This document shows positions 11,147-24,000 of a stretch of 63,283 nt of DNA, piece by piece. A model generated the notes under the pieces. It ran no database searches and was not told the origin of the DNA. It saw only the letters and a list, made by a program, of their open reading frames with translations. Positions within the stretch are counted from its first letter, which is position 1. Every line of letters begins with the position of its first letter. Origin of the DNA: Helochares maculicollis (taxonomy: Eukaryota > Arthropoda > Insecta > Coleoptera > Hydrophilidae); contig JAWQRO010000067.1 in NCBI GenBank assembly GCA_033557835.1, positions 1-63,283 on the forward strand. Reading direction: 5' to 3'. A program made the translations under genes and the position numbers.

Positions 11147-13217
11147 TTAAGCTAATTTCACTGGTACAGTATGTTGTTTACTAGATGTGCAACTGACAGC
11201 CGTGTGTTCTTTATTCTTTAAGGCATTTTCTGCTACTGAAGAGGCATTACTGGATATAGTTGAAGTTCCAGACACATCCTTTAAATTTTCTGAGACATCT
11301 GTGCTGTCTTTTAAGTTCTCTAATTTATCTTTTGAATTTTCAGAATCTGATTTTGATGATGTGTTTGCATTATCAGATTCTTCATCATCAGAAGAGCTTA
11401 AATCGTCTTCGTCAGCATCTAGCCTAAAAGTGGGAAATTATAATTATAGTAAATAGAAACGTTTACGAGTAGGAAAGTAATGTTCTCACTTACCATAGTT
11501 TGGGTCTTTTCTTCTTGTTTTTTGATTGTGTTTCACTAGGCCGCTTTTGAGATTTTGACGAATGTGCATTCATGCCTTGACTGACGGCATCTTCAATTTT
11601 TTCAGGTAAGCTAGCCCTTTCTTTGTTGTAACTTTCATCTTTGAACTCATGTTTTGGTACAACACAAAGTCGTTCGAGTTTCCTCTGCTTCCGGTCCTCG
11701 GCTTCCTTTTCTCGTTCTGACTGAGCCGATATCCAATTTTTTAATCTAAAATTTGTAAAATAACCGTTTGAACTGCCTCTTTAACAAGTGGCTGGCATTT
11801 AAACTTACCGTTTTTCTTCATTTATATCCCGCAGCCTTCGACCACTCAAGTCCCTACAAGCTTCACGGTTCGTTGTTTTCTCAATTTGTGCCCCGATGGC
11901 CCGCAGCATGGAACCAAATCCTCCTTTTCCACCACACACCCGTAGCACAACATGTACAATTGGATGCGATACAGTTTCATGACATACAATTTTTCCATTA
12001 CTAATCAGATAGAAGTCCTCACATGAAATACCCTGAAAGAAAAACCATATTAAGTTATGCATATTTCAATATTGTAGTGATTATCATTACTCGTCTATTT
12101 AGCCTATTTATGCTTAATTTTCCACAAAAATAAATTTACATTACTATTTCGAGGCCATTCGATGGGACATCAAATGAAAGTGCAAAAAATAGAAGTTGGG
12201 ATGTACTGCCAATGACGTAGTTTTAAAAATCCAAAATTTTGTCAGGTATCTATTACTCGTTCATTAAGATATATCGAATTATAAACTTTTGTCTCAACGT
12301 GTTGTCCTAGACATATTTATCGAATACGAATTAAAACTGAATGATGTTGAAAGGCATATTTTAACCTGTGACTTACTGCTTCAACGATACAAAAGAAAAA
12401 GTTTTACGGATTGTTACTGGTGATGAAAAGTGGGTATATTAGGATAGTCCCAAACTTAGAAAAGTACCACCTTTACATTTGGTGAGATCAATAAGACGGG
12501 ATTTATTATGAACAGCTGAATCCAAACGGAATCATTACTGGGGTTCGTTACCTACAATTGATATGTTTGAGTCATGCATCAAAGAAGAAACGGCTGGAAT
12601 GAAGCAAAGGGCACGTCAATGCTAGAGCGCACGTCTCAAAACCAGTGAAAACGTACTTGCAAACACTGCAATTGGAAATCATAACCCAGCCCCCTGTTCT
12701 TCAGATATTGCTCCTTCGGATCAGCTGTTTCGATCGATGACTCATAATTTTCAGTAGGGATATTTATTTCTTATGAAGAAAACACAAATTGATTTGATTC
12801 ATGCACTGCCTCCAAGGACAAAGCGTTTTTTATGGGATGTTCTATCCGAAAGATGAGAAACAGTAGAGGCAAGCAATAGATAATATTTTTAATGATATAT
12901 TTTCATATTTAAACTTAAAATTAATCGTTGTTTGTATTTCAAAAAACGTTACGAATAAATTCCAACGCTTAATACATTCTGTAAGTGCGAGTGTACTAAG
13001 TCTACAGGCATTCATGAATTAAATATTAAAAAACAGTTAAGTACCCTTGAATTTCGAAATACTATGTAAAGATTTCTAGCTAGTAAAATAAAGGAATTCA
13101 TGCATGTAGGAAACAATAGAATGTACTTACCCAAAGGTTACACGCTGTTTGTTTAATTGCTTCTGTTTTTAAGTTGTCTGTGACAAATGTATGCGATCCA
13201 AACTTTACTACAACCAT
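11147..13217 (-). CDS. Sde2: Replication stress/splicing regulator SDE2
   Basis: Complete 279-aa protein. Exons: 13131-13217, 11809-12032, 11494-11745, 11147-11423; phases close to 280 codons including stop. An N-terminal ubiquitin-like region (about 75 residues, starting MVVVKFGS) leads into the hallmark CGGKGGFGSML. In Sde2 family members the ubiquitin fold is cleaved after the GG, leaving a protein that starts at Lys. The next block, TTNREACRDLSGRRLRD, is strongly conserved. A basic stretch (SKNKKKRPKLW) and an acidic/Ser-rich tail follow. Known roles in the family are PCNA-linked replication stress control and splicing of particular introns. The C-terminal SAP domain of the longer vertebrate protein is not evident. 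Intron 1 (1.1 kb) carries a mariner remnant. Confidence 0.93.
12320..12965 (+). mobile_element. Degenerate mariner transposase in Sde2 intron 1
   Basis: Plus-strand translation in shifting frames shows mariner landmarks in order: LNDVERHILTCDLLLQR, RIVTGDEKWVY (first catalytic Asp block), NARAHVSKPVKTYLQTL, a SDIAPSD-like block before LFRSMTHNF, and a C-terminal ALPPRTKRFLWDVL. Several stops and frameshifts show it is dead. It lies antisense to Sde2 within its first intron. Confidence 0.85.
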
Positions 13218-15088
13218 TTTGATAAAGTTATTATAGGTAAAATAGTGTGTAAACTAAACAATATGCCTAATAATTGATTGATATCGTCGTTGTGTAAGGA
13301 TCTGATGCACACTACAACACACCTGATTCATAAATGACATGCGACTAACAAATGACGCTCTAATGACGTTTAGCAGTTACGTCCCACTACTTGTGAGCCG
13401 CCCGCCATCAAACACCCAGTATCATGTTAAATGTCCCTGCTAGCTTCGCATAATGAAGTTATTTACAATCTTATTCATAGGTCTTGTATTTTATTGTAAT
13501 AATTAAGTTGTCCAGACAACACTAAAAAACAGTTGTTCCGGATGTAGAAATAGATATTTCCTCACAAATCAGGACGAAACCATTTAAAAAAATAACGTGA
13601 TATAAAACTAAATATTTTAGAATAAGACTTTGACAAATGTTAGCGTTTTTAAGGCAGTTACATCCGATTTTCGACATTTCGGCAAGTATAATTAATGGAT
13701 GGTGTTTTTTGAGCTGTATAGATGAAATTTGTGCCAGCGGAATTAATTTAAAAATATCAAATATTTTAAACTTTGCGGCTTAAATAAAACAATTTGGTTT
13801 TATTTTTGAACTTATTTTAAAAATCATAAAAAAACCTACAGATGCACAATTTCGTCTTGATTAGAAAGTGCTTTAATTTTCATTTAAAAAGTAGTTTGTA
13901 TATATTTCAAAAGTTGCAAGACTTGCTCCAGCAAGACAGTTTAGGTCAAGCAAATACTTTTATAAAAGGGATTGGTTTAATGCTGGATTACTCAAAGTGT
14001 GGTACTTAGAGATTACAAAGTTATATTCTACTTTAGCTTCTTGATTTTAATGTAACGCATTGCTTACATTAAAACAATTACGATTACAAAGATATTCTCG
14101 GCTAAAGAGCTTAACTGAACTGCACTCCTGTTCCTGGTTGTTCAGTAAAGCATTTAAGTTGTATCCGTTGTATCCATGGCAACCATAGTAACATCCGGTA
14201 ACATCATTCTGCTATAACCTCAATTTAAAACGATTTTTCATTATCCCTATAAATTGGTCTAAACCGTCTAACCCATTTAGATTTTATTTTATGATACAAA
14301 AGAAATATAAATTCTAGCACTATAAGCATTATTTCGAAGATTTTATGTTTTAATGGATTGGTGGAATCAATTGGAATATATTGACTATTAGCGAGATACC
14401 ATGCAATACTTGTTTCTATTTAGAAAAATTCGAAATAATTGACATTCTATGAATGTGTAAATGTAATTCTGCAAAGTTAAACTTAAAGGAAGATGACCAC
14501 TTATATTTAATGATTTTTCAAATAGAATGAAAAGTAAGGTAATCAAAAGTTTATAGGTTAGAAAAGTTAAGTTTGAATTGGTTCAAATTGGTTCAATTGG
14601 TTTGAATGCATCAAAAATGTGTCGGCCACACATGGTCTTTCGAGCAAGATTCATTAGAAATATTAACAGAGCTGCGCAATGATAGATAAGAAATAGTTTA
14701 GTTTTATTCATTGCTATTACAAGGTTTCTTTTCATTTCAAGCATTTCTTTTGAAATGCCTAAATTGGAGCTTTCAAAACATTTACTCAAAGTGGAATTAT
14801 CGTTAGATATTCCACTTAATAATCACCACCGAGATTTTCATAAAATAGCTTTATAATGAGCAACATTTTCAAATACAGCAAATAAATTAAGTCTTCTGAT
14901 GGAACAACAAATATATTAAATGAAAACGCTTAAATTACAAATGAAACAAGGACTGCAATTTTTAATGTCATTATTTATTATAAATTTATAATATATCCCC
15001 TTCTTATATGTATTGCTTCATTTCTACGTAAATTTCCATTCGTTGAGAATAAATAATCAATATACATTTGATAACTCCTACTGCAAAT
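13218..15088. other. Intergenic, no gene seen
   Basis: 1.9 kb between the Sde2 start and the TSSK stop. The 68-codon minus frame at 14583-14789 has no family resemblance or splice context. The TSSK 3' UTR probably ends in this stretch (AATAAA-like sequence on the minus strand near 14970). Confidence 0.5.
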
Positions 15089-18000
15089 TTATCCAGTCTC
15101 TGCAGGTACGCTAATTGCCGTATTACTCTTTTTTGATTCAGGTTTTTTGTGGTCACCGGGAACCGAATCGCTGTCTTCATCACGAAAGTTGTTGGTGCCT
15201 CTGCCAGAAGGAGACACATTCTGATTTTGTGGGTGTTGAGGTGGTGCCGAGTGCACCAAACGACCGATAATAGTGTTTCCGCGTTCTTTACGAGCTCTAA
15301 CCCAATCATGAGTAATTACCCTGTCTAAAGTGAGTCTTAATGTTATATCCGGTTCTAGTATATGTCGAACAATCGATTTAGCACTTGACGAGATCGTGTC
15401 TCTCACCCGAGAACGAAAAACCCAATTTCGCGTCATTTGGTCTTTCAATAACTTCCGTAAATTAGAATCATCGAAAGGCATGGATGCATTGAGCATTATA
15501 AATAGGATTACTCCTAGTGACCAAACATCTGAAAGTTTAGGATTGTACGGCGTACCATTCACTACTTCAGGAGCTGCATAGGCTGCTGATCCACAATACG
15601 TTTGACTTAGTACCCTGCGTCCTTCCGAGTCAACGCAAAACCTTGCAAAACCAAAGTCAGCAAGTTTCACATTGAATCTTCTTGAAAGTAAAATGTTTTC
15701 GCATTTTAAATCTCTATGAGCTATGTTCTTGTTGTGTAGGTACTGCAGTCCACTAGCTATTTGACGAAACCACAGTTTCGACTGCTGCTCGGGAACAACT
15801 CCGTTTCTTTTAATAAAATCTAAAAGATCGCCATTATCAGCATACCTAAAAATATTAATTACTTTATGAACGATTTGATAATATCAAAAGGCTGATGGAG
15901 TGAAAGATATTGAGAGTGCAACACATTTTTGAAGTTGTGTCCATTATACACATACTGTGTATATTATTGGCACCGACTAAGGTAATTTTAGACTGTCGAA
16001 TTTTGTAGATAGAGAGATCTTATTAAGGGTTGAATGTTGAAATTCATTAGAACTGTATGATTATTAAATACGAAGAGTTAAGTGAATAGAAGTGATGTGT
16101 CTGGACTTATAATTGTTGTTGATGTTGAGACGCACCTATGAACTGTTTATAAAATCGAATTTCAAATTAGTGTAGCTGCAACAATATCGTCCAGGAAAAC
16201 TGAAAGTCAATCAGATTATTAAACTAGTCCAAAAATGAATAAATAAATAATATAAATCATTAACTCTCAAATAAGCGATGGGTCTCTCTATGGCGTTACA
16301 GATATGGCAGGAGGCCAGAGAGGGCTTATTTGCATTATCATTGTTTATAAGGCTCATATAAATTTGTTTTTAACTTGGAAAAACCTTCACAAACTTTAAC
16401 TTGATATCATTCATATTTGATCTTGTCATTGCAGTCTTTTGCATTTAACTACTGTTGATCGCCTTCAAGTTCCCTGTCAACTGTGGCTGTTTCTTTTTTA
16501 TTTTTACTATATTTCGGTACTTGTTGCTCTTGTAGGCAAGTTATGAAGCTGTGGTAGTCATTATTTCTGACCAACTTCTAACTTTTGACCTAATCTCCAT
16601 CTATACATTTCATGTTCTAATCTGGTTACATTATATAATTTTTCTCATCTGACTCTATTGGTGTCACCTTTGTCGTTGCTCTCTTAAGACGTGACTTAGC
16701 AAAAATAGTTTATACATGATTGTAGAATTAGACTAGGACTAATTAATGAGTTATATGAAAATTTGTAGCCAATGTAAGGAATGAATTTGGAGCGTAAAGT
16801 TTTTCAACTTGATATTTGTTAGAATCACAAAAAATTGGAAACTTTTGAAGCTTAGATGAACAAGAACGCGATTGTTACAAATTTTTTCATTTAACTAATC
16901 CAATGAATCAATCCCTCAGGCTACAAACAGATTTTTTTTGTGTGCATATCCGCAATACAAATTTCCTGCCCCGTCATTGCTCTAATCAATGTTATCGTAA
17001 AAACTTATATAGCCACAATATAAATATACTTTATTACATTCAACATTAAAGACAAAACAACAACCAAGCAACAGCTTCACTTACAAGTCAAAATATTTAT
17101 AGCCTTAGAAATCATTTCTTCCTGCTCATCATTTTCTTTCCTAACATTCCTCATTTTAATTAATTCTTCATGGTACATCAGATTAGTGCGCTCGATAGCT
17201 TTAACCCTTTCTTTAAGAATATCCTGCATCGTAAGATAATCAGAATCGGTTTCACCAAAAGTATTGATATATTCTTCACTTAAGCGCACAAACAACTCCT
17301 CTTTGCTCTTAATTTCTTTTGTCAGCTTCTGTTTGGCTTCCTGATTTTCTCTAATAACACGTTCTTTCGAAGAAATTTCGTCTTTTAAACATGCTATTTC
17401 TTTACTCAACTCACCAACGATATTATCATATGCTTGTTTATCTTCATAATATATTCTGCTAATCGATAGAAGAAGTTCTTGCAGAGCCATCAACTCTTCT
17501 CGCTTTTGGCCTAACTGCAGTTTATGGAATTCAATTTCTTTCAGCTGAAGTTTAATCTGTCCCTTAATGCTGTCTATATCATTGAGTTCCATAGAATCTC
17601 TACGCAATTTAGCTTTGTTGTCTAAAGAATCCTTTAAGCTAGGTTCAGACAAAATCAAAATGTCCAGGGTACGATTAGCTACTGCCAATTCCTCTGTCAC
17701 ACCTTGCAAAGTGGGCTTCAGCTTCTTATAAGTTAAACTCTGCTCGCGCAAATCATTTACATACGCTTTCAACTTTTCGCCATGGAGGACTTCACCTCCT
17801 ACAATGTCGAATTCCTTTTGAACGCCCTCGGATATGTTCAAATCAACATCTATTAACTCTTGCTTGAGTTGGCAAACGTATTCTGAAATTTCTTTCCTTT
17901 TGTTACTCAACACATCGACGTGTTTGTGAAATATTTCCAAATTTACTTCAGCGTTTGTGCAAGATTTCGTTATGCCCAATCTATGCACTTCTTTTACAAG

Positions 18001-20685
18001 CTTTTCGATTTTATTTTGGAACATGTCCAAATCTTCTTTCGTGGGATTTTCCCCATTCGCTATTAGTTCACAAATATCGAAGTCGCGTTTGTGATTGAGT
18101 ATTTCTCTTGGTAATTGGTTCACAAAAATTAGCTTGTTCATATTAATTTCTTTCTGAACTTGCTCATAAGGGTCGATCTTCAAAAGTCTAGCTATCTTCT
18201 GTTTTTCCAGAGTTTGTCGTAAAGTTTTTCTCGTTTCTTCTAGATTGTGAATCAATTTTGAAGCGTCTTCGTGCTGCTGCAATACACTTTTCTTCCTGTT
18301 TACCTTGTCATGATACACTTTTGCGAGACTGATCAGCATATCTTTTTTTGGGACATCACTAAGCTTTTCTCGTTGTGTTTCCAGACGAAATGATATGTTG
18401 CTAATATCTTTTTTAATAAGACCGATATCATTATCTAACTCTTCGGCTTCGTCGGCGTTTTTAGATTGTTGCTTGTGATCCTTGTACACATTCCAAAAAT
18501 ATTCAATGAGATTATCATACTCTTTGATTAATATCTGGAAATCTGAATCCCCTTGAATATTCACAGGAATTTCTATCTTTTGGATGAATTTCGACAGATA
18601 TGATCTCTTCTCCACAAGACATTGATTGGTGAGAATCCAGTGCAGAATTGGGTAAATAACTTTATGGTCTCCTTTGACAACGCCTTCTCGGAAGTCTTTT
18701 GTAGACACATCTTGGGGGTCATATTTGATCTTATTCAAAGCTATGAATATGTTGAATAGAGCTGCTTTTTCGTTACCTTCCACTGGGAATTGCGAGGTTA
18801 GTGAAAATTTTGCTAGAATATCCAATAGGATTTGTAGCAACGATTTCGATTGAAGTAAATTAAACGATATCAAACTATAATCTGTTCCTAACAGCTTGTT
18901 CGTTTCTTTAACAATTTGCTTTAGGTGCTTCTGGTATTCTTTGCGGTTGTATTCTTCTAAGAAATCGGCTGGCATTTTTACTCGAGGTAAAACAAAAATT
19001 GATTGATTTTTGAAGGACTTCGCCTACTGTCGTTTGCTTGACAATCGGCGATGTCGGCAGCTATATAAAGTTGTTACACCACATTGTTGCAGTTTTACGC
19101 ATTTGTTTGAGATACTTTATTTTCGAATTGTTCTGGATGCCGACAAATTGTTTCTTGTGGCCATTGTTTAAAGAACGTCCTCGAGTACTAAGAGAGGTAC
19201 AATAATATTTCCGGTGAACGATTCGCATGATTATCAGAATTCAGTTTTGGCAATTCATGTGTTTCATACGTGAAAAGGAATTTCAATAGATGTAAGTTAT
19301 GGTATAAAGAAAATAGATTTATTACATTTTATCAAGCAGGACAATGATGCCGTTGAATTGCTTTGTGGAAACATATAAACTTGCAAAATGCATCATGTAT
19401 ATAAAGATATATATTTTTATTTATTGTATTTCATTTAAAAATCATTCGTATTATAAGATCATTTTAATAAGAAAAAAGAATATGCCCAATGGTAGAAATT
19501 CTACTTATGACGAAAAAAATATTTTTTGAGATTTTGCAGCAAGTAAAAGAAAATTTAGATAAACATAATTGTAATGAATAGATTTAAGATTATAGATAAT
19601 GCATGGTACCGAACTATTCAATTGGATGGACTGGTTTTAAATAGTATTGAAAGCAACCATTTTAGATATGCTTACTGATTTAGCTTTATGAAAACGAGGT
19701 GCGACTTAATTGAGAATTTTTAGTAAAAATGATGTCTGTGAGAACAGAGAGCAACAATATTTGCAAAAGTACAAGTATATATTCTTTTGGTTAAATAAAG
19801 TACATTTGCAAATTACTTTAAGCTACTGAAATTTGCTATTTTAATGTAGTTTAAAATGAGCAGATGAGCCCGAAAAAAATTAACACGCCGTTTTGCTGAA
19901 CAGCAGCCAGTTAATATTACCCGCGGCTGAGTGATTATTGTTTAAAGTGGCGCGAGCTTTAAAACCTTTTGGGATTTACATTAAAAACTGGAAGCTCTTT
20001 AAAACTTTAAATTTAAATTTTAGTCAGATATGACGTTAAAGTGGTGATGTAAGGAGTACCGGATAATTCTTCGTTATTAACAATAAATGGCACAGTCTAT
20101 GCAGAATAATCAAAGAGGTAGAGTAAATTAATTTGATTAAACATTTTATTAAGGGCATATTGTAGTGGCTAATTTGTATTTTAAACGTATCAAGAAAAGA
20201 AGTTTAGTGTGTGGGTAGCAAGGACGTAGATAGAGACCAAGAATAGTGATGAAACACGCGGCGCAAGCAGCACACTGTATATGCATGGAGGGTTAGAAGC
20301 AAGAATGTTGAATCATACGGCAAAACGGTCTTAATCCTAGCGTTATGCAAAACTAATTTGTAGGTTATTCCAATACATACCTCATAAAAATAAAAACCCG
20401 TGATCCCCTTTGTAAGATACTGTGGACTTGTATTATATGAGGGTTTTCAATTTTGGTTAAAATATCTAATTCTCTAGGGAAGAATTTATCTAAAAAGTCC
20501 CGCGGTGCTTTCTCTTTATCGAAAATTTTGCATGCCAAACGCATTTTCTTCCCTCCTGGGCCATCGACATAGTCTGCTAGGTGTACGGTAGCATATGATC
20601 CCTGACCAATCTTTTTTCCAATAAGATATCCTCTCTGCTCCAGGGCATTTACTTCAGAAGTGCGAGGACTGAGCCGCGCAGCCAT
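15089..20685 (-). CDS. Testis-specific serine/threonine kinase (TSSK family)
   Basis: Complete 353-aa kinase from two exons, 20381-20685 and 15089-15845 (phase-2 junction, GT-AG). N-lobe: glycine loop GQGSYATV (residues 28-35), catalytic Lys in ACKIF (about 53), and TSSK-like KAPRDFLDKFFPREL. C-lobe: HRDLKCEN (Asp about 147), DFGFARF (about 165), activation loop TYCGSAAYAAPE, and DVWSLGVILFIML. The resemblance to TSSK1/2/4 in HRDLKCEN, the loop and the PFDDSN block is clear; I do not assign a number. The C-terminal 70 residues are a low-complexity Ser/Asn/Pro tail. In this family the kinases act in late spermatids. The single 4.5-kb intron contains the complete IFT81 gene on the same strand, so the TSSK transcript must be spliced across it. 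Confidence 0.9.
17030..17035 (-). terminator. Polyadenylation signal of IFT81
   Basis: AATAAA on the minus strand, about 42 bases downstream of the IFT81 stop. It lies within the TSSK intron, so the TSSK transcript must ignore it. Confidence 0.5.
17077..18975 (-). CDS. IFT81: Intraflagellar transport protein 81, intronless
   Basis: A single-exon 632-aa protein; vertebrate IFT81 is about 676 aa. Residues 1-125 form the calponin-homology-like tubulin-binding head, including FREGVVKGDHKVIYPILHWI (about 95-114), the strongest family signature. Residues about 150-620 are nearly continuous heptad-rich coiled coil, with a conserved block around GGEVLHGEKLKAYVNDLR. IFT81 pairs with IFT74 in the IFT-B core and carries tubulin along cilia; in insects this is needed in ciliated sensory neurons. 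The minus strand has AATAAA at 17030-17035, about 42 bases past the stop. The lack of introns beside intron-rich neighbours suggests an old retrocopy or intron loss. It lies entirely inside the TSSK intron, same orientation. Confidence 0.93.
   Translation of the reverse strand: MPADFLEEYNRKEYQKHLKQIVKETNKLLGTDYSLISFNLLQSKSLLQILLDILAKFSLTSQFPVEGNEKAALFNIFIALNKIKYDPQDVSTKDFREGVVKGDHKVIYPILHWILTNQCLVEKRSYLSKFIQKIEIPVNIQGDSDFQILIKEYDNLIEYFWNVYKDHKQQSKNADEAEELDNDIGLIKKDISNISFRLETQREKLSDVPKKDMLISLAKVYHDKVNRKKSVLQQHEDASKLIHNLEETRKTLRQTLEKQKIARLLKIDPYEQVQKEINMNKLIFVNQLPREILNHKRDFDICELIANGENPTKEDLDMFQNKIEKLVKEVHRLGITKSCTNAEVNLEIFHKHVDVLSNKRKEISEYVCQLKQELIDVDLNISEGVQKEFDIVGGEVLHGEKLKAYVNDLREQSLTYKKLKPTLQGVTEELAVANRTLDILILSEPSLKDSLDNKAKLRRDSMELNDIDSIKGQIKLQLKEIEFHKLQLGQKREELMALQELLLSISRIYYEDKQAYDNIVGELSKEIACLKDEISSKERVIRENQEAKQKLTKEIKSKEELFVRLSEEYINTFGETDSDYLTMQDILKERVKAIERTNLMYHEELIKMRNVRKENDEQEEMISKAINILTCK
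18976..20380. other. Upstream part of TSSK intron; presumed IFT81 promoter
   Basis: 1.4 kb between TSSK exon 1 and the IFT81 start. It should hold the IFT81 promoter, but I see no clear TATA box. The 61-codon plus frame at 19344 is not supported. Confidence 0.4.
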
Positions 20686-21079
20686 AAGTAAAATTCTTGA
20701 TGCACTTTGGTTTATGTACCATAAATTAATTTAATCACCTCCTCCATTTATACGCACTGTAGATTTTAGGTTTCAATTTTCCTTCTAAGACTTTAAAAAT
20801 TTGGATACAAAAAATTTAAAAATAGCCAAATATGGCAATTTTTATGACAGAAAACACAAATTTAATTTTGTCACCATAGGGACTTGATTTTTAATTTTTA
20901 TTTTATTGATAAGGACGAAAAAATTTCGGAAAAGCAATAATCAAGGAATTTAAAGGTAGTATTTATTGAAACATCATAGGTATACTTTAGATCTTACATT
21001 TATTTAATACTTACAAAATAAGTGCAATAATAAATTTCAAAACTAGTCAAATTTTCTCAAAACATTTTGACACATTTGC

Positions 21080-24000
21080 TTATTCATCATTTTCTACTTC
21101 TCCCTCATTAAAATTGTTGTCTGTACTTTCCGCGACCACATTTCCTTCACTTTCTTCCTCGTTGTTATCTTCCTCATTGTCCTCAAATGTTTGTACTCTA
21201 TCTTCTTCAGCTTCATCGTCAGGTGAAACAGGGGCTTCGATTGGTTGTTCTTCAATTGGTTCATCTTGAATTGGTACTGGTTTTTGCTTAATATCTTTTT
21301 CATCATCACTGTCACTGTCTTCTCCAGGATGCATTGAAATGAAGTTCTCATGATCTTTTATTTCTACATCTCCTGGTTTTTGCCATTTCTTCTGCGTTTG
21401 CTGCACATACCAAAAAATTTGTAGCTTTACCACAACTAAATATCTTATTCTGATAATAATTACACTATGTCAAAAGTATACTGAAACAACAATGAAATGC
21501 AGCGTACCTCGTAATAACTTTTCATAGCTTTTACTCTTTCCATATAGTATGTGTAGACAAAGTTAGCCATTTGTGTCATTTCATGCACTACCATTGGTGT
21601 AGTTGATAGTCCTTGATCTAAACGCCTTTGTGTTGGGTAAGTCTCATTTAAGATTAAATGTAGTTTTACTGGCCTTTCGGTTAGCTAGAATTAAAAGGTA
21701 TTCTTTGGGTTTCCATACTGCGCAGAATTGGGATTTTCTTCAAAATGAAAAATAATTACCTGCTGGAAAGCTGGTGTTAATTCAAAACAGTTTTTGAAAA
21801 GAGAAACCCTTGCGAATATGTAAAGGCCCAGCCTTGCACGAGACATAGCTACTACAAGACGCCTCACATCTCTTAAATGACCTACTGCTTTTGTTCGTAC
21901 CAAAGAAAGAATAATATAATCATTTTGTTGCCCTTGGTATTTATCAACCGTTGTTACCTAAAATACAATAGGTTTTTCTTAGTTTAGCTTTTATGCCACA
22001 TGCACATGAACATTATTTTGACAACTGAAAAATTATGACATTATGAATTATTTTTATTCTTAAAAGTTTTATCCATAAACTTCACACACCTAACTCTAAA
22101 AATGATAAAAGTCACTGGCGAGCTGAAAATACAAATATTTTCATCAAAGTATCAATATGATTTTATTGAATATCTATGAATCTAAATAAAAAAATATTGT
22201 GAGTTACATACCTTATGTGGTCTCCCAATCAAAGGATTTTCAGCACATCTACTGTTTATAACATCTCTTATCAAATGTTTTTGTCCATTATAGGTAGTTA
22301 AAATGGATATTTTACTAGCAGGGTAACCAATCAGTCTCATGTACATAAAAAGGGCAACGCAATATTCTGCTTCAGCCAAATTCTAAAAAAAGTGTTTAAT
22401 ATTAATATTTAGATATCATTAACATGTATCTACATACTTGATAAAAATATGGGCTGGGTTCTGATTCTCCAATATTATTAAAGTCTTGCACATCAATAAG
22501 TTGAAAGTCATATGCAAAGCCTGCATTCGCTTTTAAGTACTCAGGCCAAACTTGGACATGTGACAAGTTGCCCAAGTTTTTATACCTCCATTTGTATAGG
22601 TTGCAAATGCTAAAATAAATGCAAAATTGTACAAACATTAAAAACATATCACTAGATCACTAACCTTGGTCTGGCTCTTCCTTGTCCATCCAAGTCTATT
22701 GTAGGCACTCCTATTCTTACTAATCGTGTAAATAAGCTCTGTTCCATGTTTGAATATTTTTGGAAAGCCATATTTTTGATAACCGGAGGCAACTGGTGAT
22801 GGTCACCAATCATGATCCATCTTTTAAGCCGATTATAGCCATCTTGTGGATTTTGCAACAAAAGTGGTATAAAAGTTTCAATTTCTAAAATTTGAGCCGA
22901 TTCTTCCATAAGAATATTATCATATTTAAAGCCCATATCAACAAGTTCTTTCCGTTTCAAAGCAGCATGAGTGCAAGTCATAGCGATAATTTTTGCTTCC
23001 TTTACCAGCAAATACTTTGATCTATCTAGACCTGAACGAAGCAGTTCAAAAGCCCTGAACTCTTCAAGCTCATTGAAAATGTGTTCTATGAATCTAAAGC
23101 AGCTGTCTGCTATTTCCAGGTCCTCTTCTATTGATTTACCTTTGAATAATGGTTGAGGTGCATTTTCAAAAAACCTTGTGAATGGAAATTCTTTAGCAAT
23201 TGTTTCAATATCTACCTGCTGAAAACACGATTATTTCAAATTTGCTTAATACACTTAGAATTGTAGAGTGCTATGTACTATTAAAAATAAAAAATAAAAA
23301 TAAAATATAAGCGATTTCCACATCAGCATACACATTTTTTATATAAAAATAAAAATTAACTGAAATATCATCAATGCAGAAGTAAGTTGAGATTAAGTAC
23401 TGTCAATAAATTATTTTAACTTATTTAAAAAGCAAAAATTCTAGATATTATTAGGGTATTTGCAATTTTGCTCTCGCTTTGATAGATATGAGTTAAAACA
23501 GGTTGTAGTTAATACTCAATAGATATAAAAGAACAATACCTTTCCACTTTTGGGGCGGACAACACTTTGATAATGTTCCCATCTGGACAAGATTTGGTAC
23601 AAGTAGAAGTATCCAGCAGTTTCACAAGTATACGCTACATCTCCTTTTACTTCCAAAGATTCTTGCAATCTTTGGACATCCATTAATAAATCCAAGCGTT
23701 TTGCTAAGACATAATTAACACGTCCATACCGGCTGAAATCCTTTTCAGTCTCTAAAGCTTCTTCACCATGACCTAGACGAAGTAAATGCCTTTCATCGAT
23801 ATCCAATGCCATAATTTTTTCAAACAATTGATTAAGTGCTTGATTGGAGTGAGTGACTATTAAAGTTCTCTGATTGGGGAAATTGTGGTACAAATTTGAT
23901 ATTATCTGTACTGCCACGTCTGTTTTTCCAGTACCCGGAGGTCCTACTACCAATGTAAGACCTGGCTGCATTCCCGCTTTTATTGCTTCTACTTGTGTAG

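Noticed and set aside
13440..13470. loxP-like string GCTTCGCATAATGAAGTTAT
   Set aside because: Only a partial chance resemblance; the spacer and repeat structure do not match.
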